From assembly GCF_000715075.1 (NCBI RefSeq), contig NC_134095.1:53936419-54000418 (forward strand): DNA of 64,000 nucleotides, given 5' to 3'. The position numbers were made by a program, and so were the translations under genes. Of the stretch, positions 47,231 to 60,969 are shown piece by piece. The stretch is from Nicotiana tabacum. Lineage: Eukaryota > Streptophyta > Magnoliopsida > Solanales > Solanaceae. Each line of letters begins with the position of its first letter. Positions within the stretch are counted from its first letter, which is position 1. Below the pieces are notes generated by a model that worked only from the letters and a program-made list of their open reading frames with translations, searched no databases and had not been told where the DNA came from.

Positions 47231-49052
47231 TTTTGGTATTAGAGCACTAAGTTCACTTAGGTCTCATGAGTCATGAGCAAGTCTAGTAGAGTCTTGTGGA
47301 TCTGTACAAAGATATTTGTTCTTATCTTCGAGAGGCTACAGGGTTGTCTGGAGAACTTTCCATTCTTTATTCCTCGTCATGCAATTTGATTTTATTAGAT
47401 CTTATGTCTTTATTTCTTTCTTGCTCATCCTTACACGATGTTGAGTATTCGGTCTCAGTTTGTTGGTAGCCATGGATGTGCAGATTTTGCTACCTGGTGC
47501 AAAAGGTGGTAGGAGTATCTCCCATGGGGTGATCGTAAAAGTGTGATGTGTCAATCATTTATGTGGTAGAAATTGAAATCAGGTATGAGGATTCTACTAC
47601 TTTCTCTAATTGGAGAGTTTATGTCTAAGAGACGTTATGTCCCTTAGTTGCGAACTGTGGAAGTTTGTTCCTGATTTGATGGTTGATTGTATGTGTCATG
47701 GGTATGGTCATTGTGGGTCTTTGGGAGATTATAGACATATTTGGGGATGATCATAATTGGCTTTGAGGTCCATGGGTAGGCAGAATATGAACGCATATTC
47801 TATATGAGATCAGATATGCTTACTCGACATAACATTGCTTATGGATGAGTCTTCAAGCGTGGTGGATCATATTCCTGCCTTCATCTATTTCAGGTGCTAC
47901 TCTTTTATACCATGTGGATTGTGAGATGTCTTGATTATTCAAACGTGTGTTGTCATCTTGTGTAGTTTGTGGTGTTATATGAGCGAGATAGCTCTCGAGA
48001 TGCATGTCGTATATTGCATTTTAGTCGTGCTTGGAATTTTGTAGAGCATCGCGCTATCTCTCTCCCAGAGTTGTGTTTATGCACTTGGCATGCTTATGGT
48101 CGATATTTGGGCATTATGTGAGTATGAGAATTTTGGCTCGATTTGGTATTTCCTCATTGATTATTATGTGTGGATTACGCCTCCACGAGTATGATGTTTG
48201 GATCGGGTTGCATGCCGCAACAGTGAGATGTTGAGTACAATTCTTTTTACTTATTTTGTGTGTCTTGTTCCTCATCTTTGAGTTAGGTTCATAGCATTTG
48301 TCTGGTTATTTTATATGTTACGCGAGCTGGATAGTTCTTTACTAGATTTTATTTTTCTTATTGGTCATATTCGAGTTGTATCTTGTTGGTGCATTGATGG
48401 TATCGTATGAGATTTTAGATGGTTTTGTTATGTCCGTCAACGGAGAAGATTGTACTGGGTGAGGCGAGGTTGTTGGACCTAAAGCCAGTGCAATCGGATT
48501 TAGATAATGTATATTGGAAGGAAAATGTCACTAATTTGTTCAGAATGAGGCAATGGTTCTTATCAAGTGGAGAGACTCCATGAGTTATTGACTCGGCAGG
48601 TGATATGGATTTCTACACATCTCTTTTATCGTTGCAGTATTGCGAGGGTTAGAGCAGGGCTTGTATGTGTTATAAGATGTACTATGGGCACCAGGTTCGT
48701 GAATTTGCAGCTATTGGGTTGGGATGATGTTATTACGGGCAAATGAATTGTGCGGCACATGGTGTGATTACAACATGGGGGTATGATCATGTTTTGGGTA
48801 CATCTTGTCGAGATTGATACGGGGTATGTATGCTAGAATCGGACCTTATAGAGAATTCTGGATGTTGGAATTTGGTTCTAAGACTTGTGGGTTAAGGTAG
48901 CAGGAAGGACCTTCAGTCGGAGTTGAGCTAAGGTACTCCTATGGATTGTGGTGGCACGGGTAGGTGCACGAGGTTTTGTACAATGATTTTGGGCAACTCT
49001 GGAACGGTTCCTAGCACGTTCGAGGACGTACGTATATTTAAGTGGGGGAGAA
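47231..49052 (+). other. G3 internal region: PBS, conserved leader, non-coding remainder, PPT
   Basis: TGGTATTAGAGC (47234-47245) fits priming by initiator tRNA-Met (TGGTATCAGAGC, one mismatch). About 150 bp after it (AGGTCTCATGAGTCATGAGC, AAGTCTAGTAGAGTCTTGTG, TCTTCGAGAGGCTACAGGG) recur after the PBS of G4 and G6. The remainder has no long frame and no retroviral motif. The end AGTGGGGGAGAA (49041-49052) is the PPT. Confidence 0.8.
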
Positions 49053-49902
49053 TGTAAGGACCCGACCAGTCGTTTTGAGCTCTAGCGCGTCGTTCGACTG
49101 TTTGAGGTCTTGAGTAGCTTCACTTCATGTATTATGACTTGTTCGTGTAGTCGGGTTTGAATTTCGGAAAGTTCAGAGTTGATTCGGAAGGAAAATTCTC
49201 AATTCGATAGCTTTAAGTTGGAAGAGTTGACAAAGGTTTGACTTTTGAGTAAACGACCTCAGAATCGAAATTTGAAGGTTCCAATAGGTTCATATGATGA
49301 TTTTGGACTTGGGCTTATGTCCGGATCGATTTTCGGGTGGACCTGGAGAGTTTCGGCGCTTATTATGAAAAGTTGGCATTTTGAAGATTTTACAACTTCC
49401 TAAGTTTGATATGAGGCTGACTTTGGTGTTATCGATGTCCGTTTGGGATTCCAAAACTTGAATTAGGTTTGGCGTATATGCATAGCTATTGAGGAGACTT
49501 TATGGTGAGATGCATTACATGCTACGATCCGCAACACACAGGGTCTCCATCACATTTATTATCTTTTTATATGTATCTAATATTTCAGACAGATATTGTA
49601 TTACTATTGTACTCTCTAGTAGATGCTCATGCAATTGTGACACCGAGTTTTGAGGATTTAGATTTTGTATATGATTGTATTCTGTTATGACTTGGGGTTT
49701 ATATTTGGTCACATCCGAACATTTAAATAATACCATCTGTACCTTTTTATTTTTTAAAAAAAGAACAAATTTTCACTCTTTTCTTCTTAAGTTAGTTTGA
49801 AATGCATTTTGGATCTGCAATAGACGTATTCATTTAATTGTTTGCTAGTCTGATGACAGCGTTGGACACCATCGCGGCCTATAGTGGGATTTGAACGTGA
49901 CA
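49053..49902 (+). repeat. G3 3' LTR, internally deleted (850 bp)
   Basis: Starts TGTAAGGACCCGACCAGTCG, matches the first 390 bp of the 5' LTR, then jumps near 49465 to sequence equivalent to the last ~360 bp. About 1.3 kb is missing relative to the 5' LTR. Confidence 0.85.
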
Positions 49903-49907
49903 GTAGA
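49903..49907. repeat. Target-site duplication of G3, right copy (GTAGA)
   Basis: Follows GTGACA directly and equals 45069-45073. A second GGTAGAGCACG copy lies 17 bp downstream by chance or local duplication. Confidence 0.93.
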
Positions 49908-51589
49908 GCACGTTGTTGTTGGTAGAGCACGTCACAATTCTACTTTGAAAACGTCTATCTCATGTTGTTGAAATCTCTATTCTAAAGCTAAAATTTTATA
50001 AGAGACCTTAAATTTAAAAAGAAATTCATATAAAGTAACTTGATTCATACTTATAGATGACATATGTGAATTCTGATAAATAATAGAAAAATAATATAGT
50101 ATTGCGGAGTAAAAATACAAAAATAATAAAATTTGAACTTCAAACAATTAATAGAGAGTTAGAACATAAGAACCGGATTCTGAAAGTCGTTAACTTGGTA
50201 TAAGAGTAAAATTTGGTTGTTCTGCAATGCTATGGAAAGAATGAAACAAAAAGTTAATTTATTCAATGTCTTTCATCGGTAATAACTCATTCACACCAGG
50301 AGTTTATACCTAATTTAAAAATTAACCTTAATAACCAACAAACCAAAGTGAAAGTGTATATCACTCAATCATGATTAAATGTTAAATATATATATATATT
50401 TATTGACTTGGTATAAATATTCGACGAGAATAGATTTTTACCTTCTTTCATCTCATATTTTTAGAGAATAGACCGTTTAGTAAGACTGGAAAAAGGGAAT
50501 ATAAGATACTCCATATAAGTTTTGTCCCGAGAAAGAAAAGGAAGAAGAATATTAATATTAGACTGTAAATTAACTACAGTCACCATAATCATATTGGTTA
50601 AATAATTCTTAATTCTTTTTTATAAAAATATTATACGATAAATATTTAATATGTTTTGAAAAAAATTTACTACCATAGACTTAATCTTTCACCAATCTAA
50701 AAATTTGACGGCCTAAAACCATTGCTTTATTGGCTTTTCCATCTAGCTAGCTAGCACTGCCTGCCGTAGAGGACATTGATGTGCTCAAAATCTCTATCTC
50801 ATGCATGTTGTTCCCCGGAATGCATGAAATTAGGCAGTGGCAAACCCACATTAGTTCAAGCGGATTCAGTTGGACTCGCTTTTAAAAAAAATTATACTAT
50901 TTTATATGTAAAGCATTTTTTCAATCACCAAACTGAAGTTAAATAATAAACGTTGAACCCTCTTGATAAGAACTGAGATGCAGTGCAATGGTTCAAGTGG
51001 GGTCAACAAGAGTGTAAGGTCTAGGGATTGGGTCTTACTTCCTTCCCTTTCACGTATATTTTGGTTTTTCCGAAAATGAGTAGATTTAAAAGATCCAACA
51101 CCCAACTTTACCATTCTAGTCTTTGGAAGATTTATTTAAGAATAAAACTATTGAGATTAAATCTTTTAAAGACCCAATGCCTAAGATATTATTCCATTTA
51201 TTAAATATGTTTATGTATTAATTTTTTTCTCTCTTTCTGTTGAGTATTCTTCTATCTCAATATCACACTTGTTTATTTGAAATTTTTTAAAGTATTTTGC
51301 TTTCCTCTTTCTCGTGGTTTATAAATCACCTATTTTTTATTTGTTTAAATTTAGCCTATTTTCATAGTTCCAAAATTCTTATATTAAAGAAGTTATTAAC
51401 CCAATTTAGTTTGTAATTTTCTTCTATTTGTTATTGTCTGCAATAATTAGCTTGTAAAAATAAAATAATATTAAATTTGAAAAATTTAAACAAATAAAGA
51501 ATTTAGTATTTTGATATCGATTAAATTGATATTTGTTAAATAAATTTTTTAAACATATATAAAATTTAATAAATTGTTAAATCTAAGAA
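49908..51589. other. Intergenic between G3 and G5, no gene seen
   Basis: A/T-rich, with a possible worn MITE-like piece at about 50830-51010 (CAGTGGCAAACCCAC ... GTTGAACCC). Short frames show no family features. Confidence 0.45.
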
Positions 51590-52964
51590 TGTAACGACCT
51601 GATCGGTCGTTCTAAGATCTAGCATATCGTTCGCCGGTTTGAGGCCATGAGCAGCTTCACTTCAGGTATTATGACTTGTACGCGTGGTCGGAATTGAAAT
51701 TCGGGAAGTTCGGAGTTGATTTGGAAAGAGAATTCTCATTTCGGAAGCTTTAAGTTGGAAGAATCTGACTAAGGGTTGATTTTGAGTAAACGACCTCGAA
51801 ATCGGGATTAGAAGGTTCCAACAGTTTTGTATGATTATTTTGGACTTGGGTGTTTGTCCGTATCGGGTTTTGGATGACCGGGAGCATTTCAACGCCTATT
51901 GTGAAAGTTAGCATATTGGAAGAATTTCATAAATTTGGGTTGAAATGCATTTCAATGTATCGATGTCCGTTTGGATTTTCGAGTATGTGAATAGCTCTGA
52001 ATGGTGATTCGGGTATTGGGAGCGCGCCTAGAAGTGAATTTGGAGGTCCGTAGGTCATTTTGGGGTCATTTGACGAAAGTTAGGAATTTGAAGGTTTTTG
52101 AGAAATTTGACCGGAAGTGAGTTTTTGATATCGGGGTCCGATCCCAATTTTAGAAGTTGGAGTAGGTCCATAATGTCAAATGTGACTTGTGTGCAAAATT
52201 TGAGGTCAATCAGACGTGATTTGATAGGTTTCAGCATCGAATGTAGAAGTTTGAAGTTCTAAAGTTCATTAAGCTCGAATTGGGGTGTGATTCATGATTT
52301 CAACATTGTTTGATGTGATTTGAGGCCTCAAGCAGGTCCGTGTTATATTTTGAGACAGGTTGGTGTGATTGGACGGGGTCTCGGGGGCCTCAGGTGTGTT
52401 TCGGGATGGTCTCAGACTATTTTCCTTAATTTTATGATTGCTGGTTTCTGGTGTATGAGGTATGTATTGCGATGGCGGAATGGAGGATGCGATTGCGAAG
52501 AGCAAATTGGATTGGAGGGAACAGATGTTCTATGCGATCGTGGAAGTGGACTTGCGATCACGTAAGAGGGAGTTCTGAGCTGGGAAATTATGCCTTCGCG
52601 TTCGCGAAGTTTTGACTGCGATCACATTGTTCTGGATTGTTGTATATCGTGAACGTGTGGGAAAGTTCGCGTTCACGAAGAAGAAGCTTTTGGGCAGTGA
52701 ACTTGGCCTTTGAGAAGGGAATTCTGGGCTGAGTTGTTTTAAATCAGGGATTTTGCTCATTTTCACTTTATTTCTTCCATGGTTGGCGATTTTGGAGCAA
52801 TTTTGGAGTGTCATTTTCATCATCTAATATGAAGTAAGTGATTTCTTCTCATTGTGAGTTAAATACAAGGTTTACATATGGATTTAGACATGAAAATTTA
52901 TAGAAATTTGGGATTTTGAAGAAAAATCTAGAAATTGGTATTTTTGGATTTTGACCACGAACTT
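51590..52964 (+). repeat. G5: 5' portion of a gypsy LTR, interrupted by G4
   Basis: Starts TGTAACGACCTGATCGGTCG, the same family terminus as G3, G4 and G6. It continues with the GAGGCCATGAGCAGCTTCAC leader, CpG-rich GCGATCGTGG / GCGTTCGCGAAG repeats (52465-52680) and AATATGAAGTAAGTG. It breaks at TTTTGACCACGAACTT, where a new TGTAAC end begins. The remainder of G5 should lie beyond G4 and G6, outside the window. Confidence 0.75.
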
Positions 52965-53330
52965 TGTAACGACCCGACTGGTCGTTTTGAGCTCTAGCGC
53001 GTCGTTCGACGGTTTGAGGCCATGAGCAGCTTCACCTGTATGCGTGGTCAGAATTCAATTTCGGAAAGTTCGCACTTGATTTGGAAAGAAAATTCTCATT
53101 TCGGAAGCTTTAAGTTGGAAGAATTGACTAAGGTTGGATTTTTGAGTAAACGACCTCGGAATCGGGATTTGAAGGTTCCAGCAGGTTCGTATGATAATAA
53201 GTGTACGAGTCATATTATAAGTGATGTGGGTTCTAAGGAGAGCCCTAAGTCTAAGTCAAGTTCGAAATTATATGATAGACTAAAGTTCCAAATGAGTACA
53301 CACAAAACCTAATTTTGGACGAGCATAGCC

Positions 53331-53394
<64 letters not shown>

Positions 53395-56024
53395 AGAAGT
53401 TATATGGTGGAAAACCTATCAACTGAAAGATCTTCGAGTCTAGTTTCTAACGCTTTAAACCGTTTGTCATTTGGATATTTCTACAAAGAGTTATGGATAT
53501 TTTAGTAAAAGGTGTCCAATAGGGAAAACATGTAATATGAGGTACAACCTGCACAGCGCAAGGTACAACTCGCTGAAGCATATGTGCCTATATAAGGCAG
53601 TCACGGGCAACAACCATTTTTTGGGATTTTCTTGAGCTAGGCATTGGTTCTTTCATGGTGGATTCGACCTTGGGGACTACTTAAGAATACAATGTGAGTT
53701 TTTGTTTGGATATTTTAAGTTAATAACATCCTATTAACACTAGTATTAACATCATTTAATCTTTAAAATCCCTAGAAATCTTCCAAGTTATTCAAGAATA
53801 CCAAATTTCTCAAAAATTGGATTTTTAAGGAAAAGCTTCAAGAAGGTAATACTAATGCTTCAAGCTCATTTCTTATGAGTCGGTGAGATTAATTCTAATA
53901 TTTGTTTCAAGTTGTTATGGTCGGATAATTTATTTTATAAACCCTAGTTCATGACATGAATAGTGTTCTTCAGAAAATGAGGGAAAGATAAATAGTGTTC
54001 TTAGAAATGAAATTAAAGGATGCAATGAACCTATGGAATCATTTTCTAGCTTAGTTGGAAGTGTTCAACTAAGTAATCACCAAATTGAATGTTTTGGAAT
54101 TGTTGGTTAAGGAAGACGATGAATAGTAATTTGGCGGTGTTGGAGAATTAATATAGTATCATTGATGACTTCAAATGGGTATTAAATGATAAGAGTGGAG
54201 TTGAATATGCTAGCAAGTGAACCTATTAGACGATTTGAGCTAGAGGCTTGTAGCCAACTTGTGAGCCATAAATGGATATTGATAAATATTTAAAGTCATA
54301 TTTTGATTGTAATTGGGATTGTAATTGTAGATATCAATTTGTTGGTGGCGTATGAGCATTTTACTCAATGTTACGATGTCGGAGGAGGACTAAAAGCTTG
54401 TGAATGTTAATAAAGAGAAAGCAAATTTTGGAGCGTTGGGCATCGGTCGAGTTGTTTGAAAGGCTTGGGAGCCGGCTATGGAATTTCAAAGCAAGGTACG
54501 TCTCTTTTCTAACCTTGTAAGAGGGAATTAACCCCATAGGTAAACTAAATTAATATGTGCATCTATTTGTGGGGGCTACATACGCACGAGGTGACGAGAG
54601 TCCATAAGTAGCTACTAGCTATGCCTATGTTCGGGTCGTTTTAGATTTACACCATGCCTTGTTGATATTGTTGTTGATTTATGTTTATTGTTTTCCTTGA
54701 GAATAAACAAGATTGAGTTTTCTTAGTAAATGTCTTGAAAATATTTGAAATTGAGTCATTTGAGATCTTAAAAGTTTTCATTTGAACTTCGTATTTTTGA
54801 AAAGAATTGAAGGAATATTATAATAGCTTAAGAAATCTCTGTGTAACCGCGTCGCATGTATGTTTCGCGAGCGGGGTAATTCCCTTAAAAAGCTACAAGC
54901 TGAATTTTCCTTATTCTGAAAAGAATAAAGAAAGAGATATGATTTTAATGATAAATTTATATTTGACCGCATCGCAAGTATGCTCCGAGAGCGGGGTGAT
55001 TCCTTAAATTTATATTTTACCGAGTCGCACGTATGATTTGCGAGCGGGGTACTTCCTTCTACTACACTTATAGGATCGAGCCATTCACCTCGGCCGGATT
55101 TATGTACCACACTCTCATGGGAGCGGGCCATTCACCTCGACAGGTTAATAGATGCATCTATGGTTCGCGTCGTTCGACCCTCGGCAGTGCATAATTTACT
55201 TTTATATTGGATCGGGTCGTACACCTCGGCATTTCCTATATATATACTATCCTTATGGAATCGCGCATAATATTTGGCAAGAAGACAATGTATCCGAGGT
55301 GTTTCCCTGATTTGAATTATGACCACCTCTTTGGTGAAATCCACCATTTCTCTCTATATATAAGCTCCGGTTACCGAGGAAACTTGCTAGTTGAGAGCTT
55401 GAGTAAAATTGTAAAGAGGAGAATTATACCAGGTATTATATACATGTTTATTTCATATATTTGTTCGATTTCATATTTATTAACTTCTTTACTGTACTTG
55501 CTATTGTTAGACTACTAGTAAGTGTCGAAGTCGGTTCCTCGTCACTACTTCTTCGAGGTTATAATGGATACTTACTGGGTACGCGTGTTTCATACTCATA
55601 CTACACTTGCTGTACATGTATATATACATTTAGTGGCCTTGTGGATGCAGCGACGTGGTTGACACGAGGACTTAGGCAAGTTGTATCTTATGTGCTATCC
55701 GCAGCCAGCATAGTCTCCTTCAGAGTATTGGTATTTCCCTTTCTGTCCAAATTGTATTCTGGACAATTATTGTATTTTATTTTATTCCTTAAACGTTCAT
55801 GCATGTCTGACATCGGGTTTTGGGATGATTATGGGTTATTCAGTATTGAAATTGTTAAAAATATTATTATTTATTCTGTAAAGTCCATCTTTTACTATTA
55901 AATTGAAGAAAAATTATGATTTCAAAAATACTAAAATGAGAACTAAATTGATTATTTTGTGTTGGCTTGCGTGACAGTGGTGTGCGGCGCCCTCATGACC
56001 TTTAATGTAATTTGGGTTGTGACA
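52965..56024 (+). repeat. G4 5' LTR (3060 bp)
   Basis: Begins TGTAACGACCCGACTGGTCG and ends GGGTTGTGACA. Its first 520 bp are repeated at 59744-60262, where the partner LTR starts. It contains a TA/TG microsatellite (53334-53396), a donor-like GCAAGGTACGTC (54502), and three diverged repeats with CGAGCGGGGT (54846-55050). The left 5 bases AACTT (52960-52964) should recur at the far end. Confidence 0.82.
54846..55160 (+). repeat. Three diverged CGAGCGGGGT units plus TCG-rich motifs in G4 LTR
   Basis: Units of the form ACCGCGTCGCATGTATG...CGCGAGCGGGGTAATTCC start near 54846, 54963 and 55019, followed by CATTCACCTCGGC / CATTCACCTCGAC / TACACCTCGGC variants. Units are short and unevenly spaced. 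Confidence 0.7.
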
Positions 56025-59000
56025 ACATGATATTAGAGCACTAGGTTCACTTAGGTCTCATGAGTCATGAGAAAGTCTAGTAGAGTCTTGCGGATCGGTA
56101 CGGAAACATCTGTACTTATCTTCGAGAGGCTACAACACTGTTAGGAGTACTTCCCTTAGCTTGTTGATTCCTTATCGTGCGGTATGATTCCTTTGAGGCT
56201 TATGCCTTTGTTTCTTTCCTACTCAATCTTATGCAACATGAAATACTTATTATAAATTGGGAATTGAGAAAATGTAATGGTACTACAGATGTGGTGCAGG
56301 ATGTTTCTCCCTGGGTATTTGATCGGGCTATTATCGTCGCCTTGCGGAAGGCCGTTCTATCGTTTCACCTCAATATCAGTATTACCTAAGGTTTTGAGAT
56401 TTGGCATTAATTATTATGACGATTTATCTGTTGCTATCGCACAGTATTGGTGTAATGGTAGTGTTTGTCTATGCGTTGAAGCAGTGAATGACTTGGAAGG
56501 ATGTTTACTCAATGCAAGATTCAGAATTTTATTTCACGGCGGAGGAGAGCCAATCGGGCTATAAATGCTCAAGTTTGGTTTGATGGAGTAACGAGACTTG
56601 GTACTTTTGAGCGTGGTGGAATTTTCATCTGTGATGTTGTGTCATTATCCTTGATGAATACGTTAAGTTCGCCGATGTTATGGTTTTCTTCAATTCGCCT
56701 TTGGGGCAGAATAACACGTGGGTTCTGTGGTATGATGACTATACGCCTTAAGGAAAGTTTATAGTGATTTGGGATTTACGGTGGACGATGGTTGGGTCTA
56801 CGGACTTAATTTGAAATATTTGCTATTATACGGCAGGAGATTTGATATAATAGAAATGAGTTGCTTGATATGAAGAAGGATACAACATGACTTTGGATTA
56901 GAAGGTACTGTCGCACCTTTTAGTAAATGTCAAATGGGGAGTGAATGGACTTGTTTAGCTGGTGAATGAGCACGGCCTCAGGATGGGTTACTGATTTTGT
57001 AGTAATTATGCTCGGTGCAACACCATTGGAAGATTTCAAGGAATCTGGTGGGTCGATAGCGCGGGGTCACGTTAGAGAGAAATGATGAATCTTGGTGGGT
57101 TTCAAAGTTATGCAGTGGTGGCTTCGAGCTAAGTGGGAGAGGCCCACCGCTTACGATTGGATTGCATGGATATCTATTTGTGAGGTTCCTGGTTATCGGT
57201 GTATTGATGGGTTATTACGACTAAGTAAAGAGAACATTAGTGGTGATTTGAGCAAAGGGTTTGAAAAATGTGTACTACAATTGGCCTTATCAATTTATGT
57301 CTAGTCTTTGGGAAGACTCAGGATCTATGCTTCGTGTAGAAGTGATTTGCAATAAAAGTGATTCAGCCGGGTACTTCTTTAAGAGAGTGTTCAGGTGCTA
57401 GCAGAGCCTTGGAGTCAATTATATTTGGGACCAAGTTAGAGTAGGCGACTCTCAGCCACGGTCCTAGTGGATTAAAAGGGTAAAGTGTGGTGCCTAAGGA
57501 TTGCGAGTCCATAGTATGGTTGAGTATCGAGCTTGTTGCAAATGGTTATGAAAAATGGGCTTGGAATATTCTATGTTATCTTCGGTCTGCGGTGTAGCGT
57601 TTGAGGAAATGGAAGAAAATAATTTCGGCCTCATAGAGGAAGTATCAGAATGAGTGTACCAGTTAACAACAGTTGAATTGGCATGATGGTGGTAGTGATT
57701 GGTTCCTTCAGCGTGTTAAGTTATACATATGAATTATGGCGGTGTGTGCAAGGCTTGACGACAGCCCTAATTGATTTTATTTGGAGTCTTTCGAGTATTA
57801 TGGCCTGTTATGTGCAGACGGATCCCGAAAGAGTTATGGTGGTTTTGACCACTACTTGAGGTTGGTATTTTCTGCGGGTATGAGAATTCGGTCACGTGTT
57901 GTAATGGTTCTCTTGAAATAAGTTAAGTAAAATGTTTCTATACGATGAAGTGTTTACCCTATCAGTAGTCCACACGTTAAGATGAAATTCTTGTACTCTT
58001 GCGCATTGGCATGATTAAGTACAGTGAACGACATGAGATTTGGAAGTTGAGGATCAAGGTTGCAGTTTGATGTCATAAAAATGTCAAGAGCTCGGATGAG
58101 CGGGAAAGGATTAAGATGGTTAGAGTAAGCTGGTATTGTATTTAGCGTCACCGGAGATCAGTGTCTTGTGTAAGAGGCTTTGAGTGCTGATTTCGGATTT
58201 TTTATTTGCTTTACAACATTTTTACGACCGGTGGTATGGATGTGCAGACTTGTTATCTGGTGCGGGAAGGTCGTGGGAGCATATCCCATGGGAAGATTGT
58301 ATAAGTGTGACATGTAGTCACTTGATTGAGTGAGGGATTGAAACCATGTATAGCGATTGTGGTGCTATCATTCATGTGAGAATTTATGACTGAAGGGTGC
58401 CCAGTTAATATGGTTGTGGACTGTGGAAGTTTGTTCCAAATCGACGGATATTCTTGTGTATCATAAGAAGAAGGGTTATTGTGGATCCTCGGAAGGTTAT
58501 TGGCCCAGTGCGGTACGATCAGAATCGGCTTGAGGTCCATGGATGGATCTGAAATATGAATTATAGGCTCTATATAAGGCTGAATGTGTTCACTTCAGCA
58601 TAGTGCTCCTTATGGAGGAGTATTCCAATGTTGGATGTTATTTCGTCGTTGGCTATTGTGTGTTGAGGTTCTGCGTAGCGATGGTGTTATGGGATCTGGA
58701 TGGCTCTCGAGATGCAGATCATTTATTTCATCTTAGTTGTGCTTGAGTTTTGTAGCGTATGGCGTTATCTGTCTCCCTAGAAATTTTATTATGCACTCCG
58801 CGTGCTTATGGTTTAGATTCGAGTAATTCATAGGTATGAGCATTTTAGAACGGTAAGTAAGTCCTTCATACATTATTTTGTGTGGATCGAGTGGCACGCC
58901 GCCACATGTATCATGGTTGGATCGGGTTGCATGCTGCAATAGTGTGATGTTAGTTAACAGTTTCCCATGTCTACTCTTGTGTGTTTTGTTTCCCATATTC

Positions 59001-59743
59001 TGAGGAAGGTTCATAACACCTTTTCCTTTGTCTAATTATTTACGCAGGTTGAGTAGTCCTTTCCAGAATTCGTTTCCTTATATATCACATTCAAGTTTGT
59101 AGCTTGTTGGCACATTGCGGCATTATATGAGATTTTTGGTAGTGTCTGAGGTAGATTATGGCTTGGGCAGCTTATACTAGGTGAGACGAGATTATCGGAC
59201 CTGGGATCAGTGCGATTGAATTTATATGAAGTATATTAAAGAGCAAATATAGTTATTTGGTTCATAATGAAGCAATAGTTCTTGTCAAGAGAAGGAACTC
59301 AATGAATTATTGACTCATCAGTTGGTCATGAATTTCTACATATCACTTCCGTCGTGGCAGTATTGCAAGAGTTGGAACATGAATTATATGAGTCATGGGG
59401 TGTGTGCGAGCATCATATTCGTGGAATGTCAGCTATTATTATTATCAGATGATGTCATTATGGTCATATGAATTATGCGGTGCATGGTGTTAATTCACCA
59501 AAGACATGCAATCATGTTTTGGTATATCGTGTGGTGATTGATACAATGTTCGTATGTTGGAATTTGGCTCTAAGGCTTATTTGGATAAGTAAAAAGGGAG
59601 AATCTTCAGATAGTTTGAGCAAATGTGCTCAATTGAGTTGTGATATCACGGGTAGGAGCACGAGGTGTTAACTAGTGATTTCGGACAACTCCAGAGCAGT
59701 TCTTAGCACGTTCGAGGCCGAATGTATGTTTAAGTGGGAGAAT
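56025..59743 (+). other. G4 internal region, non-coding, with PBS, leader and PPT
   Basis: A PBS-like TGATATTAGAGC (56028-56039, decayed TGGTATCAGAGC) is followed by the leader shared with G3 and G6. Both ends of the 3.7-kb region align with the G3 internal region: GGATGTGCAGACTTGTTATC near 58238 with 47474, and TAGCACGTTCGAGGCCGAATG with 49013. The PPT is AAGTGGGAGAA (59733-59743). Frames of up to about 95 codons have no retroelement motif. This is a large-derivative-type non-autonomous element whose internal sequence is kept although it codes for nothing recognisable. Confidence 0.7.
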
Positions 59744-60262
59744 GTAATGACCCGATCGATCATTTTGAGCTCTAGCGCGTCGTTCGACAGTTTGAGGCCA
59801 TGAGCAACTTCACCTGTACGCGTGGTCAGAATTGAATTTCGGGAAATTTTGAGTTGATTTGGAAAGAAAATTCTCATTTCGGAAGTTTTAAGTTGGAATA
59901 ATTGACTAAGGTTGTATTTTTGAGTAAACGGCCTCGGAATCAGGATTTGAAGGTTCCAGCAGGTTCGTATGATAATAAGTGTATGATTCATATTATAAGT
60001 GATGTGGGGTCTAAGGAGAGCCCTAAGTCTAAGTCAAGTTCGAAACTACATGATAGACTAAAGTTCCAAATGTGTACACACAAAACCTAACATTGGATAA
60101 GCATGCATATATATATATATATAAGAAGTTATATGGTGGAAAACCTATCAACTGAAAGATCTTTGAGTCTAGTTTCTAATGCTTCAAACCGTTTATTATT
60201 TGGATAATTCTACAAGGAGTTATGGACGTTTTAGTAAAAGGTGTCCAGTAGGGGAAAACTTG
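59744..60262 (+). repeat. G4 3' LTR, first 519 bp, interrupted by G6
   Basis: Matches the start of 52965-56024 almost base for base, including the TATATGGTGGAAAACCTATC block. It stops at GGGGAAAACTTG, where the G6 terminus TGTAATGACC begins. The equivalent place in the 5' LTR reads straight on (near 53531). Confidence 0.85.
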
Positions 60263-60969
60263 TGTAATGACCCGACTGGTCATTTTGAGCTTTTGTACTT
60301 TGCTCGCCAGTTCTCGGGCATGACTTTCCCTGTGTGATGTATTATGACCTATGTAAATTGTTAGTTTTGGTTTTCAGGGTAATCAGAATGAATTTGGAAG
60401 AACAGTTCTCAGTTTGAAGCTTGAAATTTGAAAGGTTTGACTAAGATTTGACTTATTGGTATATGATCTCGGATTGGAGATTTTATGATTTGGTTAGCTC
60501 CATTATAAGATTTGGGACTTGGGAGCGTGATCAGAATGCATTTTGGAAGTCCATGGAAGGTTTAGGCTTGAATTGGCGAAATTGAGATTTTACTGTTTTT
60601 CGGTTGGTAGGTGAGATTTTGATATAGGGGTCAGAATGGAATTCCGGAATTTGTAGTAGCTCCGTTGTGTCATTTGTGACGTGTGTGCAAAATTTCAGGT
60701 CATTCGGACGTGTTTTGGCTGGGTTTTTGATCAAAAGCGAAATTTGGAAGTTCTTGAAATTCTTAGACTTGAATCCGATGTGATTTTGGTGTTTTAATGT
60801 TGTTTTGAGCGTTCCAAAGGTTGGAACAAGTTTTAATGAGGCTATGATATGTGTTGTCATGTTTTGTTGAGGTCCCGAGGGCCTCAGGTGAGTTTCAGAT
60901 GGTTAAACGGATCAATTTTGGACTTTGGACTTGGCAGTTTTTGCTGGTTTTGTGTTGCAGACAAATTGT

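Larger units (their letters stand above)
45074..49902 (+). mobile_element. G3: non-autonomous Ty3/gypsy-type LTR element, 4.8 kb
   Basis: 5' LTR is 45074-47230 and 3' LTR 49053-49902, both starting TGTAA and ending GTGACA. PBS is at 47234, PPT at 49041 and a GTAGA duplication flanks both ends. The iMet-type PBS and LTR ends (TGTAACGACCCGACC-type) are like those of Del/Tekay-like chromoviruses of Solanaceae, but no gag, RT or integrase frame is present. The 1.8-kb internal part is homologous to the ends of the 3.7-kb internal part of G4 and looks like its deletion derivative. Confidence 0.88.

Noticed and set aside
52269..52823. Frames of 78-97 codons on both strands in the G5 LTR
   Set aside because: They are LTR sequence with CpG-rich motifs. 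There are no retroelement or cellular protein signatures.
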